In this document: positions 16,711-26,476 of the stretch, one piece after another
Layout: each line of letters starts with the position of its first letter
Numbering within the stretch: the stretch's first letter is position 1
Notes under the pieces: generated by a model
What the model was told of the DNA's origin: nothing
The model's input: the letters and a program-made list of their open reading frames with translations, nothing else
The model's database searches: none
Made by a program: the position numbers and the translations under genes
Source of the DNA: UBA5543 sp964464965
GTDB taxonomy: Bacteria; Bacteroidota; Bacteroidia; Chitinophagales; Chitinophagaceae
Assembly: GCA_964464965.1 (NCBI GenBank)
Contig: CAYXHM010000001.1
Coordinates: forward strand, 62,001 to 126,000
Reading direction: 5' to 3'
DNA: 64,000 nucleotides

Positions 16711-19347
16711 TTAGCGTGGCATAAGTTCCTCAAAAGCTTTTTCGCAAACCCGTTTTAGCTGTGCTACGAGTGCCGGCAGGCGCTCATAGTGGGCCTGTTC
16801 CCCCGCGGTCTGCTCTATCAGGAAGATGTGGCTTATTTCTTCTTTTACACCCATATAAGACAGTTGTGGCTTCATAGAATGGGCGGCAATTTTCACAGCA
16901 GCATAATCACCGCTTTCCAGCCCCTCATCTATCTTTGCCAGCAGCTTGGGCCCATTTTCCAGGAACATCCCCTTGTATTTCTCCATCTTCCCGGTATTGC
17001 CGTTTGTAAACTGGTGCAAAAACTGCATATCCGTCACCTTTTCCGGCAATGGCTTTAGCTTCACCTCTTTAGCCTGGGGAGTTTCAGCAGTTTCAGACTG
17101 GTACACAGCCCCGTCATCGTTCATCACTGTAGCCATCTTCAGCAACAACTCATCAGGGTGAAAAGGCTTAGAAACATATGCGTTCATACCGGTATCAAAA
17201 TACTTTTGCACGTCTTCCTGCAATACATTGGCCGTCATGGCTATAATGCGCGTGTCTTTTGCGGGGGCGGGCAATGTGTTACGTATGGCAAGCGTTGCCT
17301 CTACCCCATCCATCACGGGCATTTGTATATCCATCAGCACAATATCGTAGTTACCATACTGTACTTTTTGTACGGCCTCCATGCCATTTACCGCCACGTC
17401 TATATGAATGCCCGGCAGCAGGCTCTTCAATGTATCTTCCGCCACCATCCTGTTAAATTCATTATCCTCTGCCAGCAACAGTTTCATTTTGGCCAGTTCC
17501 AGCTTCATACTGTCATCCACTATGGGTATTTCTTCCACCGGCAATTGATTGTCTGATTCCTTCAATGGCAATATCACAGTAAACTGCGTACCCTGCCCCA
17601 CTGCACTCTGCACTGATATCTGGCCGTTCATCAGCCCTACCAGTTGTTTGGAAATGGTAAGCCCCAGGCCGGTGCCGCCAAATTTCCGGGCTATATCAGT
17701 GCCCGCCTGTGTAAAGCTTTCAAATATACTGCCTACATAATCAGGCGATATGCCTATTCCTGTATCCGCCACATCAAATCGTATCCAGTATGTATCACCT
17801 TCCTGCTTGCTGACACTCGCGCTGATACTCACATAACCCTTCTCTGTAAACTTTACCGCATTGCCCGCCAGGTTTATCAATACCTGGTTGATGCGGGTGG
17901 GGTCGCCCACCAGCCTTATGGGCATATGTTCATCAATATTCAGCCTGAATTCCAGCCCTTTTTCTTCAGCCTTGAACAGCAGCATATCTTTTACACTGTC
18001 TATCATTTCCTGCACCACAAAATCTGTATGCTCTATTTCAATTTTACCGGCCTCTATCTTGGAGAGGTCAAGTATATCATTGATAATTACGAGCAGGTTA
18101 TCGGCGCTCTGGCGTATCGCCTTCAGGTACTTCAACTGCTCAGGCTGCGGGTTTTTACTTTTATCCATCAGCAGGCGCGTCATACCTACTATGGCATTCA
18201 TCGGGGTGCGTATCTCGTGGCTCATATTAGCCATGAACTGTTGTTTCAGTTGTGCCGTACGCTCGGCCACTTCTTTTTCTTTCTGCGCCAGTTCTATTTT
18301 CTGCCTTATCTGCAGGTTGCGCAGTTTGTTCAGCGTAGTCTGCTGAAATATCTCTTCCTTCAGTTGTTCATACGCCTTGAGGTGATAGAACGCGCTGGGT
18401 ATATTGCCCATGTTGTCGTACAATACAGATAGTGTTTCGTGCAGGCTCATTACATCGTGCTTACGGGTGTAATCTTCGGCCATTTCAAAAGCCTTATTCA
18501 GGTAAGAGAGTGCGGCCCTGAAATCGCCCTCGTCCATCTGCATACGGCCCATGTAGTAGTTACAGATAATCTGCACCTCGGCATTGTCCAGCACTATAGC
18601 TTCTTCCATAGCCTGCTGCAGGCACTGCCGGGCTTTATCAAAATCCTGCATTTTGTAATACACCTTGCCCATACCGCTCAGCGCTATGATATACGCGGCA
18701 GATGCCTTTTCAGTCGTAGCCAGGTTTTTCTCAAAATAGCTGCGTGCCTCCTCATATTCCTCCCTTTTAAAATAGATATTGCCCAATACGTTGTATATAG
18801 TAATAACCCGGTTGGTATCGTGCGCTTTTTCAAATATGGGCATACAACGCAAGGCATAGTCCAGTGCGCTGTCAAAATCATTGAGGTCGTACAGTAGCTG
18901 GGCAATACTGGTCAGGTTTACAGAGCCCGCTACCTCGTCTCCCAGCAATTCATTGATAGCCAGCGCTTCTTCAAAGTAATTAAGGGCACGTGCAAAGTCC
19001 CCCGTTTCCCGGTAGATATTGCCAAAGTTGTTCAGCACACGGGCTTCCAGCTTTTTATCTTTTATCTGCTTTGCTATGGCCTGCGCCAGCAGCAACTCTT
19101 CCATTCCCTCTTCATAGTCTCCCTGCAAGCCATAGCAGGACCCCTTAAGGTTATGCCCCCTGCCCTGCCCACGCGGGTAGCCCAGCCTTGTAGATTTTTC
19201 AATGATCTCATCAGCCATGCGCGCGGCTTCGTCCACATCTGTATTGCGCATTTCCAGCGCCATTTCTACCAATACATCTATTCTTGCCCGTTCATCCTTC
19301 AGCGAGTCATATTCTTCCTGCAATAATTTATATCTCTGGGTGTCCAT
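16711..19347 (-). CDS. TPR-containing hybrid histidine kinase with receiver and HPt domains
   Basis: An 878-residue cytoplasmic phosphorelay protein. Order: TPR repeats (about 1-340, for example VLNNFGNIYRETGDFARAL and YNVLGNIYFKREEYEEA), a coiled coil (about 340-370), HisKA with H377 in MSHEIRTPMNAI, HATPase with NLAGNAVKFTEKG, DTGIGI and GGTGLGL, a receiver with D673 in LMDIQMPVMDG, and an HPt domain with H823 in AAHSMKP. No membrane segment or signal peptide is visible, so input probably arrives through the TPRs. All relay residues are present in one chain (His-Asp-His). The membrane-anchored receiver gene downstream is a likely final acceptor. Confidence 0.92.
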   Translation of the reverse strand: MDTQRYKLLQEEYDSLKDERARIDVLVEMALEMRNTDVDEAARMADEIIEKSTRLGYPRGQGRGHNLKGSCYGLQGDYEEGMEELLLAQAIAKQIKDKKLEARVLNNFGNIYRETGDFARALNYFEEALAINELLGDEVAGSVNLTSIAQLLYDLNDFDSALDYALRCMPIFEKAHDTNRVITIYNVLGNIYFKREEYEEARSYFEKNLATTEKASAAYIIALSGMGKVYYKMQDFDKARQCLQQAMEEAIVLDNAEVQIICNYYMGRMQMDEGDFRAALSYLNKAFEMAEDYTRKHDVMSLHETLSVLYDNMGNIPSAFYHLKAYEQLKEEIFQQTTLNKLRNLQIRQKIELAQKEKEVAERTAQLKQQFMANMSHEIRTPMNAIVGMTRLLMDKSKNPQPEQLKYLKAIRQSADNLLVIINDILDLSKIEAGKIEIEHTDFVVQEMIDSVKDMLLFKAEEKGLEFRLNIDEHMPIRLVGDPTRINQVLINLAGNAVKFTEKGYVSISASVSKQEGDTYWIRFDVADTGIGISPDYVGSIFESFTQAGTDIARKFGGTGLGLTISKQLVGLMNGQISVQSAVGQGTQFTVILPLKESDNQLPVEEIPIVDDSMKLELAKMKLLLAEDNEFNRMVAEDTLKSLLPGIHIDVAVNGMEAVQKVQYGNYDIVLMDIQMPVMDGVEATLAIRNTLPAPAKDTRIIAMTANVLQEDVQKYFDTGMNAYVSKPFHPDELLLKMATVMNDDGAVYQSETAETPQAKEVKLKPLPEKVTDMQFLHQFTNGNTGKMEKYKGMFLENGPKLLAKIDEGLESGDYAAVKIAAHSMKPQLSYMGVKEEISHIFLIEQTAGEQAHYERLPALVAQLKRVCEKAFEELMPR

Positions 19348-19376
19348 ATATCACGCGTAATATGTGTAAAAATAAA

Positions 19377-19402
19377 CACCCCTTGCCGCAGAGCAAGGGG
19401 TG
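19377..19402 (-). terminator. terminator of the 2TM gene
   Basis: A perfect 10-bp stem (CACCCCTTGC / GCAAGGGGTG) lies 22 bp past the stop of the 2TM gene and is followed on the minus strand by GTTTATTTTT. It separates that gene from the hybrid kinase. Confidence 0.8.
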
Positions 19403-19424
19403 CTGTAAAATATATTTGATGGTA

Positions 19425-19673
19425 TTAACCGTTTGCTTGCTGGCGGTTGAAGTCCTCATGCCCCGGATCTTCATAACTTAAAAACACTGCACAGAAGTGC
19501 CCTATCAGCGACAGGCCCCATGCAGCAGTAGTCCATGCAGGCCATGGATATGCCCAACCCTCTACACCATTGTCATAAACCATCCATGTTATAATGGTTG
19601 CTATTGTGAAAATAGCGGTATGTAGCCAGAATATTTGCTTTTGTTTAGCTGTAGGTGTTATCTTTTTTGGCAT
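19425..19673 (-). CDS. 2TM-domain membrane protein
   Basis: An 82-residue protein with two predicted transmembrane helices (about 17-36 and 46-66) joined by a loop with YPWPAW. The layout matches the small 2TM domain family (PF13239), which is common in Bacteroidota, sometimes attached to histidine kinases. No function is established. It ends with a strong terminator before the hybrid kinase gene. Confidence 0.7.
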   Translation of the reverse strand: MPKKITPTAKQKQIFWLHTAIFTIATIITWMVYDNGVEGWAYPWPAWTTAAWGLSLIGHFCAVFLSYEDPGHEDFNRQQANG

Positions 19674-19751
19674 GAGATTGTCTGTATTTAGCGCAAATAT
19701 ATAGCCTGTAGCCGATAAAATGAAATTTTGACCCTGCTATACACATGCAGA

Positions 19752-20759
19752 TTAGTTTATTTCTATCATAGCGGCCTCCAGCACATCGTCGGTGCCCAGC
19801 GCCAGCCTCAGCTTATCTGCTATTACCGTTTTATGGGGTGGCACGCCGTTTTCGTAGTTATTACCATCCACATCCAGGGTTTGTGTAATGGAACAGCGGT
19901 ATGTCCACCCGTTGGGCAACTGGCCGCCGTTAGGCAAACCAAGGCCACCGCCGGTCGTATCTCCCATTATCACTACGTTGGGCAATGCCGAGGACATAAT
20001 AGCGAAAAACGAACCTGAACTGTAAGTACCTCTGTCTGTAAGCACCACTATCTTTTTCAGGTATTTTATTGCAGAGGAAGATGGGGCCAGGGTAGATGGC
20101 TCTGCTTCACCAAATTCGTTATGCCCGGGACCGGTCTTTCCTCTCGACCGGTACACCAGTGTTTCTTTATCTATAAAACGGCTGAGAATGGTATAGGCAT
20201 CATTGATAACACCGCCCCCATTCTGCCTGATGTCAAATATCAGCCCGCGCGTGTCTTTATACCTGTCCAGTATATAGTCCAGTTGCACATCATCTACCGT
20301 ACCGGGGAAAGAATGCAAACGTATATATCCCACCTTCCTGTTCATCAGGAAATCGTGCGTGAACGGGCCGGTTATCACCCTGTCCGTTCCTATGTAGTTT
20401 TCCAGTATTATGCGGTCATCTATATTTTCAGGCCCCAGCAGGTCAACATCAAAAACAGAAATATTAAACGGAGAAATAAGGTTCACATGTCCATCACGCA
20501 GTTCATTCAGCACAGCGCCCATTACGTTGAATAATGAGTCTTCACTCATGCCATCATATACCTTTGGCCTGTATTGCGCATACACTGCATTCCAGTCTGT
20601 TTTCTTATAGTCAAAATAAGCATAACGCTTATCAAGTTGCTGCCACAGGTAATCGAAATTTTCTACAGCGTTTACAGTATCAACTTTCTTTTTAAACAAT
20701 ACTTTTTCGCAGGAAGAGAAAAACACTGCGGCGGCTATTATCGTCATCAGTTTTTTCAT
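19752..20759 (-). CDS. S41-family peptidase lipoprotein
   Basis: A 335-residue protein with a lipobox (FFSSC, Cys17), so a membrane-anchored periplasmic or surface protein. The C-terminal S41/tail-specific protease domain shows VGYIRLHSF, LIFDIRQNGGG, and the nucleophile region TDRGTYSSGSFFA. TTGGGLGLPNGG follows. The family cleaves proteins by a Ser/Lys mechanism; a PDZ domain is not evident, so it resembles the short C-terminal-processing-like lipoproteins of Bacteroidota. Its ATG overlaps the end of the upstream barrel-like gene by 4 bp, suggesting translational coupling. Confidence 0.85.
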   Translation of the reverse strand: MKKLMTIIAAAVFFSSCEKVLFKKKVDTVNAVENFDYLWQQLDKRYAYFDYKKTDWNAVYAQYRPKVYDGMSEDSLFNVMGAVLNELRDGHVNLISPFNISVFDVDLLGPENIDDRIILENYIGTDRVITGPFTHDFLMNRKVGYIRLHSFPGTVDDVQLDYILDRYKDTRGLIFDIRQNGGGVINDAYTILSRFIDKETLVYRSRGKTGPGHNEFGEAEPSTLAPSSSAIKYLKKIVVLTDRGTYSSGSFFAIMSSALPNVVIMGDTTGGGLGLPNGGQLPNGWTYRCSITQTLDVDGNNYENGVPPHKTVIADKLRLALGTDDVLEAAMIEIN

Positions 20760-21634
20760 CTTTGCATGTTTTTATCCAGGTGAAACAACAGGGACAGTTC
20801 CAGTATGTGATTGGCCATTTCTAGACGGTTGAACTTCTCTCCCACAGCATAAGCATCCCAGAAGTAAGACAGCCGCCACATATTGCCGTTCTGCATTTGC
20901 CTTGTATAGGCCAGTTCTGAACTGAAGCGTATGCCCGAAAAAGCTTTGATTTCATATCCTTTAAACAAAGGTGAAGTATCCAGGCTTTCATTACCAATAT
21001 ATGCAAAACCATTCCGGATGGTATTGTTCATAACAGGCAGGTTGAGTTGATAAGACAGGAAGGATATATGCGGGCGGCGTTTGTATTTTATAAAGAGAAA
21101 CTTCTTTCGGGTTGCCTCTTCATACCTGAAAATACGTGTAGCCTTGCCCGACAGGAAAAAGGTATTGAATACTTCATATCCCACACCGGCATTCATCAGG
21201 TCATCATTCACCCGTACATCCGTATTTACATCTGCCATGCCGCCAAGTTTCACGTTCCATTTCCTCCCTGACAGTTTTTGCAGCAGATACAACTTCTGGT
21301 AGCTGAGATCTAATATATATACAGATGCCTTAGACCTCACATCTACCCCCTCCGTTTTTTTATACCTGTATGTTCCGTGGTTGAAACGAGTGGTGAATTT
21401 CGTTTCCCTTGCGGTATCCATACGCAGGCGTGCAACAGAATAGTTCGCCAGCACCCCTTTGTACGTAATGGGCGAGGTAGCAAAATCGCGTATGCTACCC
21501 TTGTTCAGTCCTACACCTACCTGCAGGTAATCGGGCCTTTGTTTACGCAACTGTTTATTGGAGTATTCCTGCGCTGTGGCGGCCGTAGGCACCAGCAATG
21601 CTATAGCAACTGCACATTTGTAAATGAAATTCAT
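20756..21634 (-). CDS. outer-membrane protein, unknown
   Basis: A protein of about 292 residues. The frame is open from 21694, but I choose the ATG at 21632-21634 because a signal peptide follows directly (MNFIYKCAVAIALLVPTAATAQ is the leader). The mature part is made of alternating hydrophobic/polar strands rich in Tyr, Phe and Arg (for example YQKLYLLQKLS and HISFLSYQLNLP), ending ...LELSLLFHLDKN, which suggests a small beta-barrel. I do not recognise a named family. It is coupled to the S41 peptidase downstream, so the two may work together at the envelope. Confidence 0.55.
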   Translation of the reverse strand: MNFIYKCAVAIALLVPTAATAQEYSNKQLRKQRPDYLQVGVGLNKGSIRDFATSPITYKGVLANYSVARLRMDTARETKFTTRFNHGTYRYKKTEGVDVRSKASVYILDLSYQKLYLLQKLSGRKWNVKLGGMADVNTDVRVNDDLMNAGVGYEVFNTFFLSGKATRIFRYEEATRKKFLFIKYKRRPHISFLSYQLNLPVMNNTIRNGFAYIGNESLDTSPLFKGYEIKAFSGIRFSSELAYTRQMQNGNMWRLSYFWDAYAVGEKFNRLEMANHILELSLLFHLDKNMQR

Positions 21635-21654
21635 ACAGGCGCAAGATAAAGCAA

Positions 21655-21681
21655 AAGGGCTATCCATGACGGATAGCCCTT
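21655..21681 (-). terminator. terminator downstream of lipA
   Basis: A perfect 11-bp stem (AAGGGCTATCC / GGATAGCCCTT) with a 5-nt loop lies 22 bp past the lipA stop, followed on the minus strand by TTGCTTT. It separates lipA from the barrel/S41 pair. Confidence 0.85.
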
Positions 21682-21703
21682 GTAATAATATCAATATTGA
21701 ATG

Positions 21704-22633
21704 TTAAACCATTGCTTTCTCAGCTTCCCACTTCCTGCGGCCTTCACCGGGTATTACGTGGGTTTCACTATGGTAAGATGAGCGCACCAAAGGGCCGCTT
21801 TCTACATAGTCAAGGCCCATTTTATAACCCTCCTCGCGATAAAACGCGAACTCGTCAGGATGTACGAACCTGATCACAGGCAGGTGCTTTTGTGTAGGCT
21901 GCAGGTATTGGCCCAGTGTTACTACATCGCAACCGTTATCTTTCAGGTCCTGCAATGTTTGCAGCACTTCTTCTTTTTCTTCGCCTATACCCAGCATGAT
22001 GCCGCTTTTCGTGCGCATGCCGCCATCTTTCAGTCTTCTTAAAACCTCCAGGCTGCGGTGGTATTTGGCCTGTATGCGCACCTTACGCGTCATGCGCTCT
22101 ACCGTTTCCACGTTGTGCGATACCACTTCCGGTGCAGCTTCTATAACGCGCTCCAGGTTTTCCCATTGGCCCCTGAAGTCGGGTATCAATGTTTCCAGCG
22201 TAGTATCAGGATTTAATGCACGTACGGCTTTTATAGTATTGTACCATATAATAGAGCCTCCATCTTTCAGTTCGTCCCTGTCAACAGATGTTATAACAGC
22301 ATGCTTTACCTTCATCAGGTGTATGGCTTCCGCCACGCGCTGTGGTTCATCCCAATCTACCGGCTCGGGCCTGCCGGTAGCTACCGCACAAAAGCCACAT
22401 GAACGGGTACATATATTACCCAATATCATAAACGTGGCAGTACCCGCCCCCCAGCATTCGCCCATATTAGGGCAATTGCCGCTTTCGCATATCGTATGTA
22501 ATTTGTGATTGTCAACAAGACTGCGCACATGGCGGTAACCCTCGCCTATAGGCAGTTTCACACGCAACCAGTTGGGCTTCTTTACACGTGTTTCCGTATT
22601 TTCTACATTACTAATAACCGGTAATTCCTGCAT
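21704..22633 (-). CDS. lipA: lipoyl synthase
   Basis: A radical-SAM enzyme of about 309 residues that inserts two sulfur atoms into octanoyl-protein to form lipoyl cofactors. Both iron-sulfur cysteine sets are present: CESGNCPNMGEC for the auxiliary cluster and CTRSCGFC for the radical-SAM cluster, with the C-terminal RSSYHSE serine ligand. The frame opens at 22696, but the ATG at 22633 gives the normal N-terminus (MQELPVISN) and avoids overlap with the upstream gene, whose stop is 13 bp before it. It is likely co-transcribed with that barrel-protein gene. No lipB is in the window. Confidence 0.95.
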   Translation of the reverse strand: MQELPVISNVENTETRVKKPNWLRVKLPIGEGYRHVRSLVDNHKLHTICESGNCPNMGECWGAGTATFMILGNICTRSCGFCAVATGRPEPVDWDEPQRVAEAIHLMKVKHAVITSVDRDELKDGGSIIWYNTIKAVRALNPDTTLETLIPDFRGQWENLERVIEAAPEVVSHNVETVERMTRKVRIQAKYHRSLEVLRRLKDGGMRTKSGIMLGIGEEKEEVLQTLQDLKDNGCDVVTLGQYLQPTQKHLPVIRFVHPDEFAFYREEGYKMGLDYVESGPLVRSSYHSETHVIPGEGRRKWEAEKAMV

Positions 22634-22646
22634 AATAGATGCAAAG

Positions 22647-23489
22647 TTACTTTTTTTGTGCCCAACGTTTACCAAACTGGAAAGACACATAAGCATTCAA
22701 AAAATATGGCCTTGAATCCTGGTTAGCCATCATCTCTATAGAACGTATATACATTTCAAATGCCAGGCCGGTTTCAACTGCCAGCTTCGACTTTTTGCTA
22801 GTAGCAAAGTCAAAATGCAGACCTGTTTTACCATGTATGCCGGGTACTATTTTAGTTTCACCAATGCCTTTGCCAAAGCCCGCACTGCCTATGACCAGGT
22901 GCTGCTGCAGAAAGTCTTCCTTGGTAGTATCACTGTAGCGTAGTGTTTCGCGCACATTGGCACCGCCCCTGTTTACCAATACATCGATATAGTATGGTTT
23001 TTCGAGCCCTATAGAAATACCCCCCAGGTAAACCCAGTGTATAGATACATGGCCGGGCTCTACCTCTTCATTCAATTCTGGTTTGCCGGCAATCAGCTTA
23101 CGTTTGCCATAACCTACCTTCAGGGAATAGAAATTACTTACTTTACCATAGATAAATGGTTTTGAAGACTCGACACTACTACCGATCGTGTTGGTACGCT
23201 TTATCTCCTGCGGATGCTTCTTTTCGCCAAACTCAATTTGCCAGAAATTCAGATCGTAATAATAGTCCGTAGTACGGTCCGTACTTTTTACCTTACCCCT
23301 GTCCATAAACAGACTCCAGCCATCTGTATTCAGCCTTACGCCGCCACTTAGCTCATGTTTTACGGGTTTGGGGCGTTTTATCTTTACCGGCACAGGTATA
23401 GAGTCCCTGTTTGCTACTTGAGCAAATGCTGATACAGACAGCAATAACGCAGATAAAAAACAAACAGGTATGAAGAAATATCTACTCAT
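22647..23489 (-). CDS. outer-membrane beta-barrel-like protein
   Basis: A 280-residue protein with a signal peptide (about 1-23, ending ...SVSAFAQ). The mature part consists of amphipathic strands (FIYGKVSNFYSLKVGYG, VSIHWVYLGGISIGLEKP) and ends in ...LNAYVSFQFGKRWAQKK, the aromatic end typical of outer-membrane barrels. I know of no assigned function. It lies 13 bp upstream of lipA in the same direction, which suggests shared transcription without an obvious functional tie. Confidence 0.65.
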   Translation of the reverse strand: MSRYFFIPVCFLSALLLSVSAFAQVANRDSIPVPVKIKRPKPVKHELSGGVRLNTDGWSLFMDRGKVKSTDRTTDYYYDLNFWQIEFGEKKHPQEIKRTNTIGSSVESSKPFIYGKVSNFYSLKVGYGKRKLIAGKPELNEEVEPGHVSIHWVYLGGISIGLEKPYYIDVLVNRGGANVRETLRYSDTTKEDFLQQHLVIGSAGFGKGIGETKIVPGIHGKTGLHFDFATSKKSKLAVETGLAFEMYIRSIEMMANQDSRPYFLNAYVSFQFGKRWAQKK

Positions 23490-23584
23490 CGTTTATTGTC
23501 AAGTTACATTAACCCGGCACAGTGACAAACGTGCCGGATGGCAATTATATTTTAAAGTAAGTAAATTTAACGCAAATTATCTGC

Positions 23585-23992
23585 ATGACATCCAAACTTA
23601 TTTATAAAGGGGGCCTCCGTTGCGAGGCTACACATACCAATTCAGGCACTGTAATAGAAACAGACGCACCACCTGATAATAAAGGCAAGGGCGAGCGTTT
23701 CTCACCAACCGACCTGCTGGCAACATCCCTGGCAGCCTGTATGGTGACAATCATGGGCATAGCCGCCAGGACACATGACATAAACATTGACGGGGTTGAA
23801 TGCGATATTATAAAGATAATGGTGCCGGAACCACGCAGGGTGGGCGAGATACAGGTTACCATCCATTTTCCTAAAACAATTACCTACACAGACAAGGAGA
23901 AAACGATACTGGAGCGTGCCGCTATGACCTGCCCGGTGATAGAAAGCCTGCACCCCGACCTGAAAAAGACAATTACCTTCGACTGGTTATGA
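23585..23992 (+). CDS. OsmC-family peroxiredoxin-like protein
   Basis: A 135-residue cytosolic protein of the OsmC/Ohr family, which reduces organic hydroperoxides with two cysteines. Both are visible: LATSLAACMVTIMG (about Cys52) and AAMTCPVIESLHPDL (about Cys115). The N-terminal RFSPTDLLATSLAAC stretch is characteristic of OsmC proteins. Length is normal. It converges with the DUF2851 gene, overlapping its stop by 6 bp. Confidence 0.9.
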   Translation: MTSKLIYKGGLRCEATHTNSGTVIETDAPPDNKGKGERFSPTDLLATSLAACMVTIMGIAARTHDINIDGVECDIIKIMVPEPRRVGEIQVTIHFPKTITYTDKEKTILERAAMTCPVIESLHPDLKKTITFDWL

Positions 23993-25249
23993 TTTAACAA
24001 CACTCAGCCCTATAGCACAATCAAGGCACCTCTTTTTTGTGCAGTAGTTGTTATACAACTGTATCTGCGCCTGAGATTGGGATGCGTTTGCAGGCGGCCA
24101 GTTATGCGCGGCCAATACATCTATGATATGGTTGTTTTCAGCGGGCAATTCATCCAGCAGCTTTAGTGCCAGCTCCTGTTCTCTTTCTGTAGATTGCCGG
24201 GAGGCATACAGGAATTTTATAGGCGCTACAGTATTTATGATGATATTCTGAATGGACGACTTGCCCAGTTTCTTCTTAGTATCTTTTTCGGTAGCCTCTC
24301 CAAAGCTGTAGTGTGTTTCCCAATAGTGCCCTGCCTTAACATCAAATAAGGGCATCATCTCGTTGATGGTGCTCTTTTCTATAATCACAGAAAACAAGTG
24401 CACCGACCGGTTTATCAGCGCGGCAAACTGGGCTATACGTATAGTGGGGAAATTTGCAGGCCGCAGCCTCATATACTTCCAGCTATGTGCCGGTATGGGC
24501 TGCAGCTTATACTTCTTGCGCAGGTAACTATACTCTGTTTTCAGTGCATTGGGATATACACCATCCATATCATCTTCCAGCATACCCGCCTGTCCATAAA
24601 GTAGCGCCTCTACCTGCAACAGGTTTTCGCGGTGCTTTGCAAGGATGTTAATGGGCAACGATTTTGCCAATGCCAGAAAAGCATCTGCGTTTACTTTAAA
24701 TCCAAAATTTGCCGCCAACCGCCAATACAACAGGCTGCTCCAGTCGCCGGCAGATTCATCCAGTACTTCCTGCCAGTCGCCCAGTTTTTCTTCCCAGCGC
24801 TCTGCCAGCAGCCGTGTAAGCCAACTGTATTTTGTAATGTCTTTTACACCAGGGAGGTGTGCCGCGCAGGGCAGGCTATCTTTTGTATAAGCCAGGTATT
24901 CGTATTTGCTGATAACCTCTTTTGCAATAAAAGGCGCTATGCACAATACCGGTGTATTGGCGGGACCTGTATCTGCGTCATGCTCATACACTACATGCAG
25001 CACCACATTTTTATAGGCTTTATCATGTTCATGGCCATGCTTGTCCCAGTCGCTGCTGCATACATGCATTTCTACATGGCCTGCCAGCGTGGTATCGCCT
25101 ACTTTTATTTTAGCTTCCAGGAAATCAGGACCCGCATCCGTATTGTACCTGCCGGGGTGAATAACGGTGATAACTTCACCATCTATAGTTTTCAGCGATG
25201 GTGTGTACAGGCTGTATTGCCATACGGTATGTAATAAACGCTCCTGCAT
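23987..25249 (-). CDS. DUF2851 protein
   Basis: A 420-residue protein that I recognise as DUF2851, found almost only in Bacteroidota. Features are YNTDAGPDFLEAKI and GHVEMHVCSSDWDKHGHEHD near the N-terminus, LLYWRLAANFGFKVN in the middle, and RPANFPTIRIAQFAALI. The cysteines near the C-terminus (CTKKRCLDCAIG) may bind metal. No biochemical function is established. It is the last gene of a tight minus-strand unit with pyrF and the thiamine-binding-family protein (gaps of 14 and 20 bp). Confidence 0.85.
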   Translation of the reverse strand: MQERLLHTVWQYSLYTPSLKTIDGEVITVIHPGRYNTDAGPDFLEAKIKVGDTTLAGHVEMHVCSSDWDKHGHEHDKAYKNVVLHVVYEHDADTGPANTPVLCIAPFIAKEVISKYEYLAYTKDSLPCAAHLPGVKDITKYSWLTRLLAERWEEKLGDWQEVLDESAGDWSSLLYWRLAANFGFKVNADAFLALAKSLPINILAKHRENLLQVEALLYGQAGMLEDDMDGVYPNALKTEYSYLRKKYKLQPIPAHSWKYMRLRPANFPTIRIAQFAALINRSVHLFSVIIEKSTINEMMPLFDVKAGHYWETHYSFGEATEKDTKKKLGKSSIQNIIINTVAPIKFLYASRQSTEREQELALKLLDELPAENNHIIDVLAAHNWPPANASQSQAQIQLYNNYCTKKRCLDCAIGLSVVKS

Positions 25250-25263
25250 TTTGCAAGTACAAT

Positions 25264-26064
25264 TTACAAATACTTTGCCATTTGCTGCCGGTATTCTGCT
25301 GCTGCCTTGCCTGCCCGTTCAGCATAATCTTCGCCGTCGCTTACATAAATCACCCCGCGCGATACGTTGATGAGCAAACCACCGTCTTTATTCATAGCAT
25401 TGCTGCATACAGTATCTACATCGCCACCCTGTGCACCCACACCCGGAACGAGAAAAAAATGATCGGGCAGCATAGCACGTACATGTTGCAACTGTTCTTT
25501 GCGGGTAGCACCTATCACAAACATGGTATTATCAGGCGTACCCCAGGTCGCAACAGTTTTCAATACTTTCTCGTACATCAGTTCATCACCGCTTTGCTGT
25601 AGCTGGAAATCAGCACTGCCTTTGTTAGACGTCAGGCCCAATACAATAGCCCAATGCCCTTCAAACTGCATAAAAGGCTGCACGCTGTCTGCACCCATGT
25701 AAGGCGCTACAGTTACACTATCAAAAGGGTAAGTATGAAAAAAGGTTTTTGCATATTGCTCTGCCGTGTTGCCTATGTCACCACGTTTGGCATCGGCTAT
25801 AGTAAAAATATCTCCAGGGATATACTCCAGCGTTTTAGCCATGCTCTCCCAGCCTTTAATACCCTGTGCTTCGTAAAATGCAGTATTCAGCTTATACGCC
25901 ACTGTGTAATCTTTCGTAGCATCTATAATGGCTTTGTTAAACGCAAATACCGGATCTGTTTCTTTTAAAAGATGCTTCGGGATTTTCTCCATGTCGGTAT
26001 CTAACCCTACACATAGTACAGACTTTTTACTGCGGATGGCTTGTATTAATGCGGCTCTGTTCAT
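25264..26064 (-). CDS. pyrF: orotidine 5'-phosphate decarboxylase
   Basis: A 266-residue cytosolic enzyme for the last step of UMP synthesis. It belongs to the type 2 group: LCVGLDTDMEKIPKH near the N-terminus, DAKRGDIGNTAEQYAKTFF carrying the catalytic Lys/Asp, and FFLVPGVGAQGGD followed by INVSRGVIY for phosphate binding. Length is normal. It lies between the thiamine-binding-family gene (20 bp upstream) and DUF2851 (14 bp downstream), probably one operon. Confidence 0.95.
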   Translation of the reverse strand: MNRAALIQAIRSKKSVLCVGLDTDMEKIPKHLLKETDPVFAFNKAIIDATKDYTVAYKLNTAFYEAQGIKGWESMAKTLEYIPGDIFTIADAKRGDIGNTAEQYAKTFFHTYPFDSVTVAPYMGADSVQPFMQFEGHWAIVLGLTSNKGSADFQLQQSGDELMYEKVLKTVATWGTPDNTMFVIGATRKEQLQHVRAMLPDHFFLVPGVGAQGGDVDTVCSNAMNKDGGLLINVSRGVIYVSDGEDYAERAGKAAAEYRQQMAKYL

Positions 26065-26084
26065 CGCGGCAAATTTAATATCTA

Positions 26085-26381
26085 TTATTGGTACTTGCCG
26101 GTTTTGTCCTCAATAGCCATATCTTTCTCTACGCTGCGGTGCAGTTTCATATTCACCAGCAGGTTTTTAGCACCTGCAGCGTAAACTGCCTCCTGCATAT
26201 CACCCACCAGTTGCATTACAGTACCATATGGCCCTTCAATAACAGTTTCGAAAGGGCACACAACGTACTTCAGTCCTGATTGCTGTACCTTTTCGATAGC
26301 CTTATCTATCATAGCATAAGCTTCTTCTTTGCCTACATGCAGCGGCAGTATCTGTACCGCCAGGTTTACATTATAATCCAT
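26085..26381 (-). CDS. MTH1187/YkoF-type thiamine-binding family protein
   Basis: A 98-residue protein with the PF01910 pattern: VNLAVQILPLHVGKEEAYAMIDKAIEKV as strand and helix, then GLKYVVCPFETVIEG and YGTVMQLV. Members form compact ferredoxin-like oligomers and some bind thiamine or related molecules. The frame opens at 26438, but MDYNVNLAVQ at 26381 is the family start. It is the first gene of the unit with pyrF and DUF2851. Confidence 0.8.
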   Translation of the reverse strand: MDYNVNLAVQILPLHVGKEEAYAMIDKAIEKVQQSGLKYVVCPFETVIEGPYGTVMQLVGDMQEAVYAAGAKNLLVNMKLHRSVEKDMAIEDKTGKYQ

Positions 26382-26476
26382 AGTATAATTTATGGCAGCA
26401 AATGTAGCTGTAAACGCCTTTAAAACAGTACCTGTCAATAATTGTTAAAATTTATTAACGCCATATAGAGAAATAC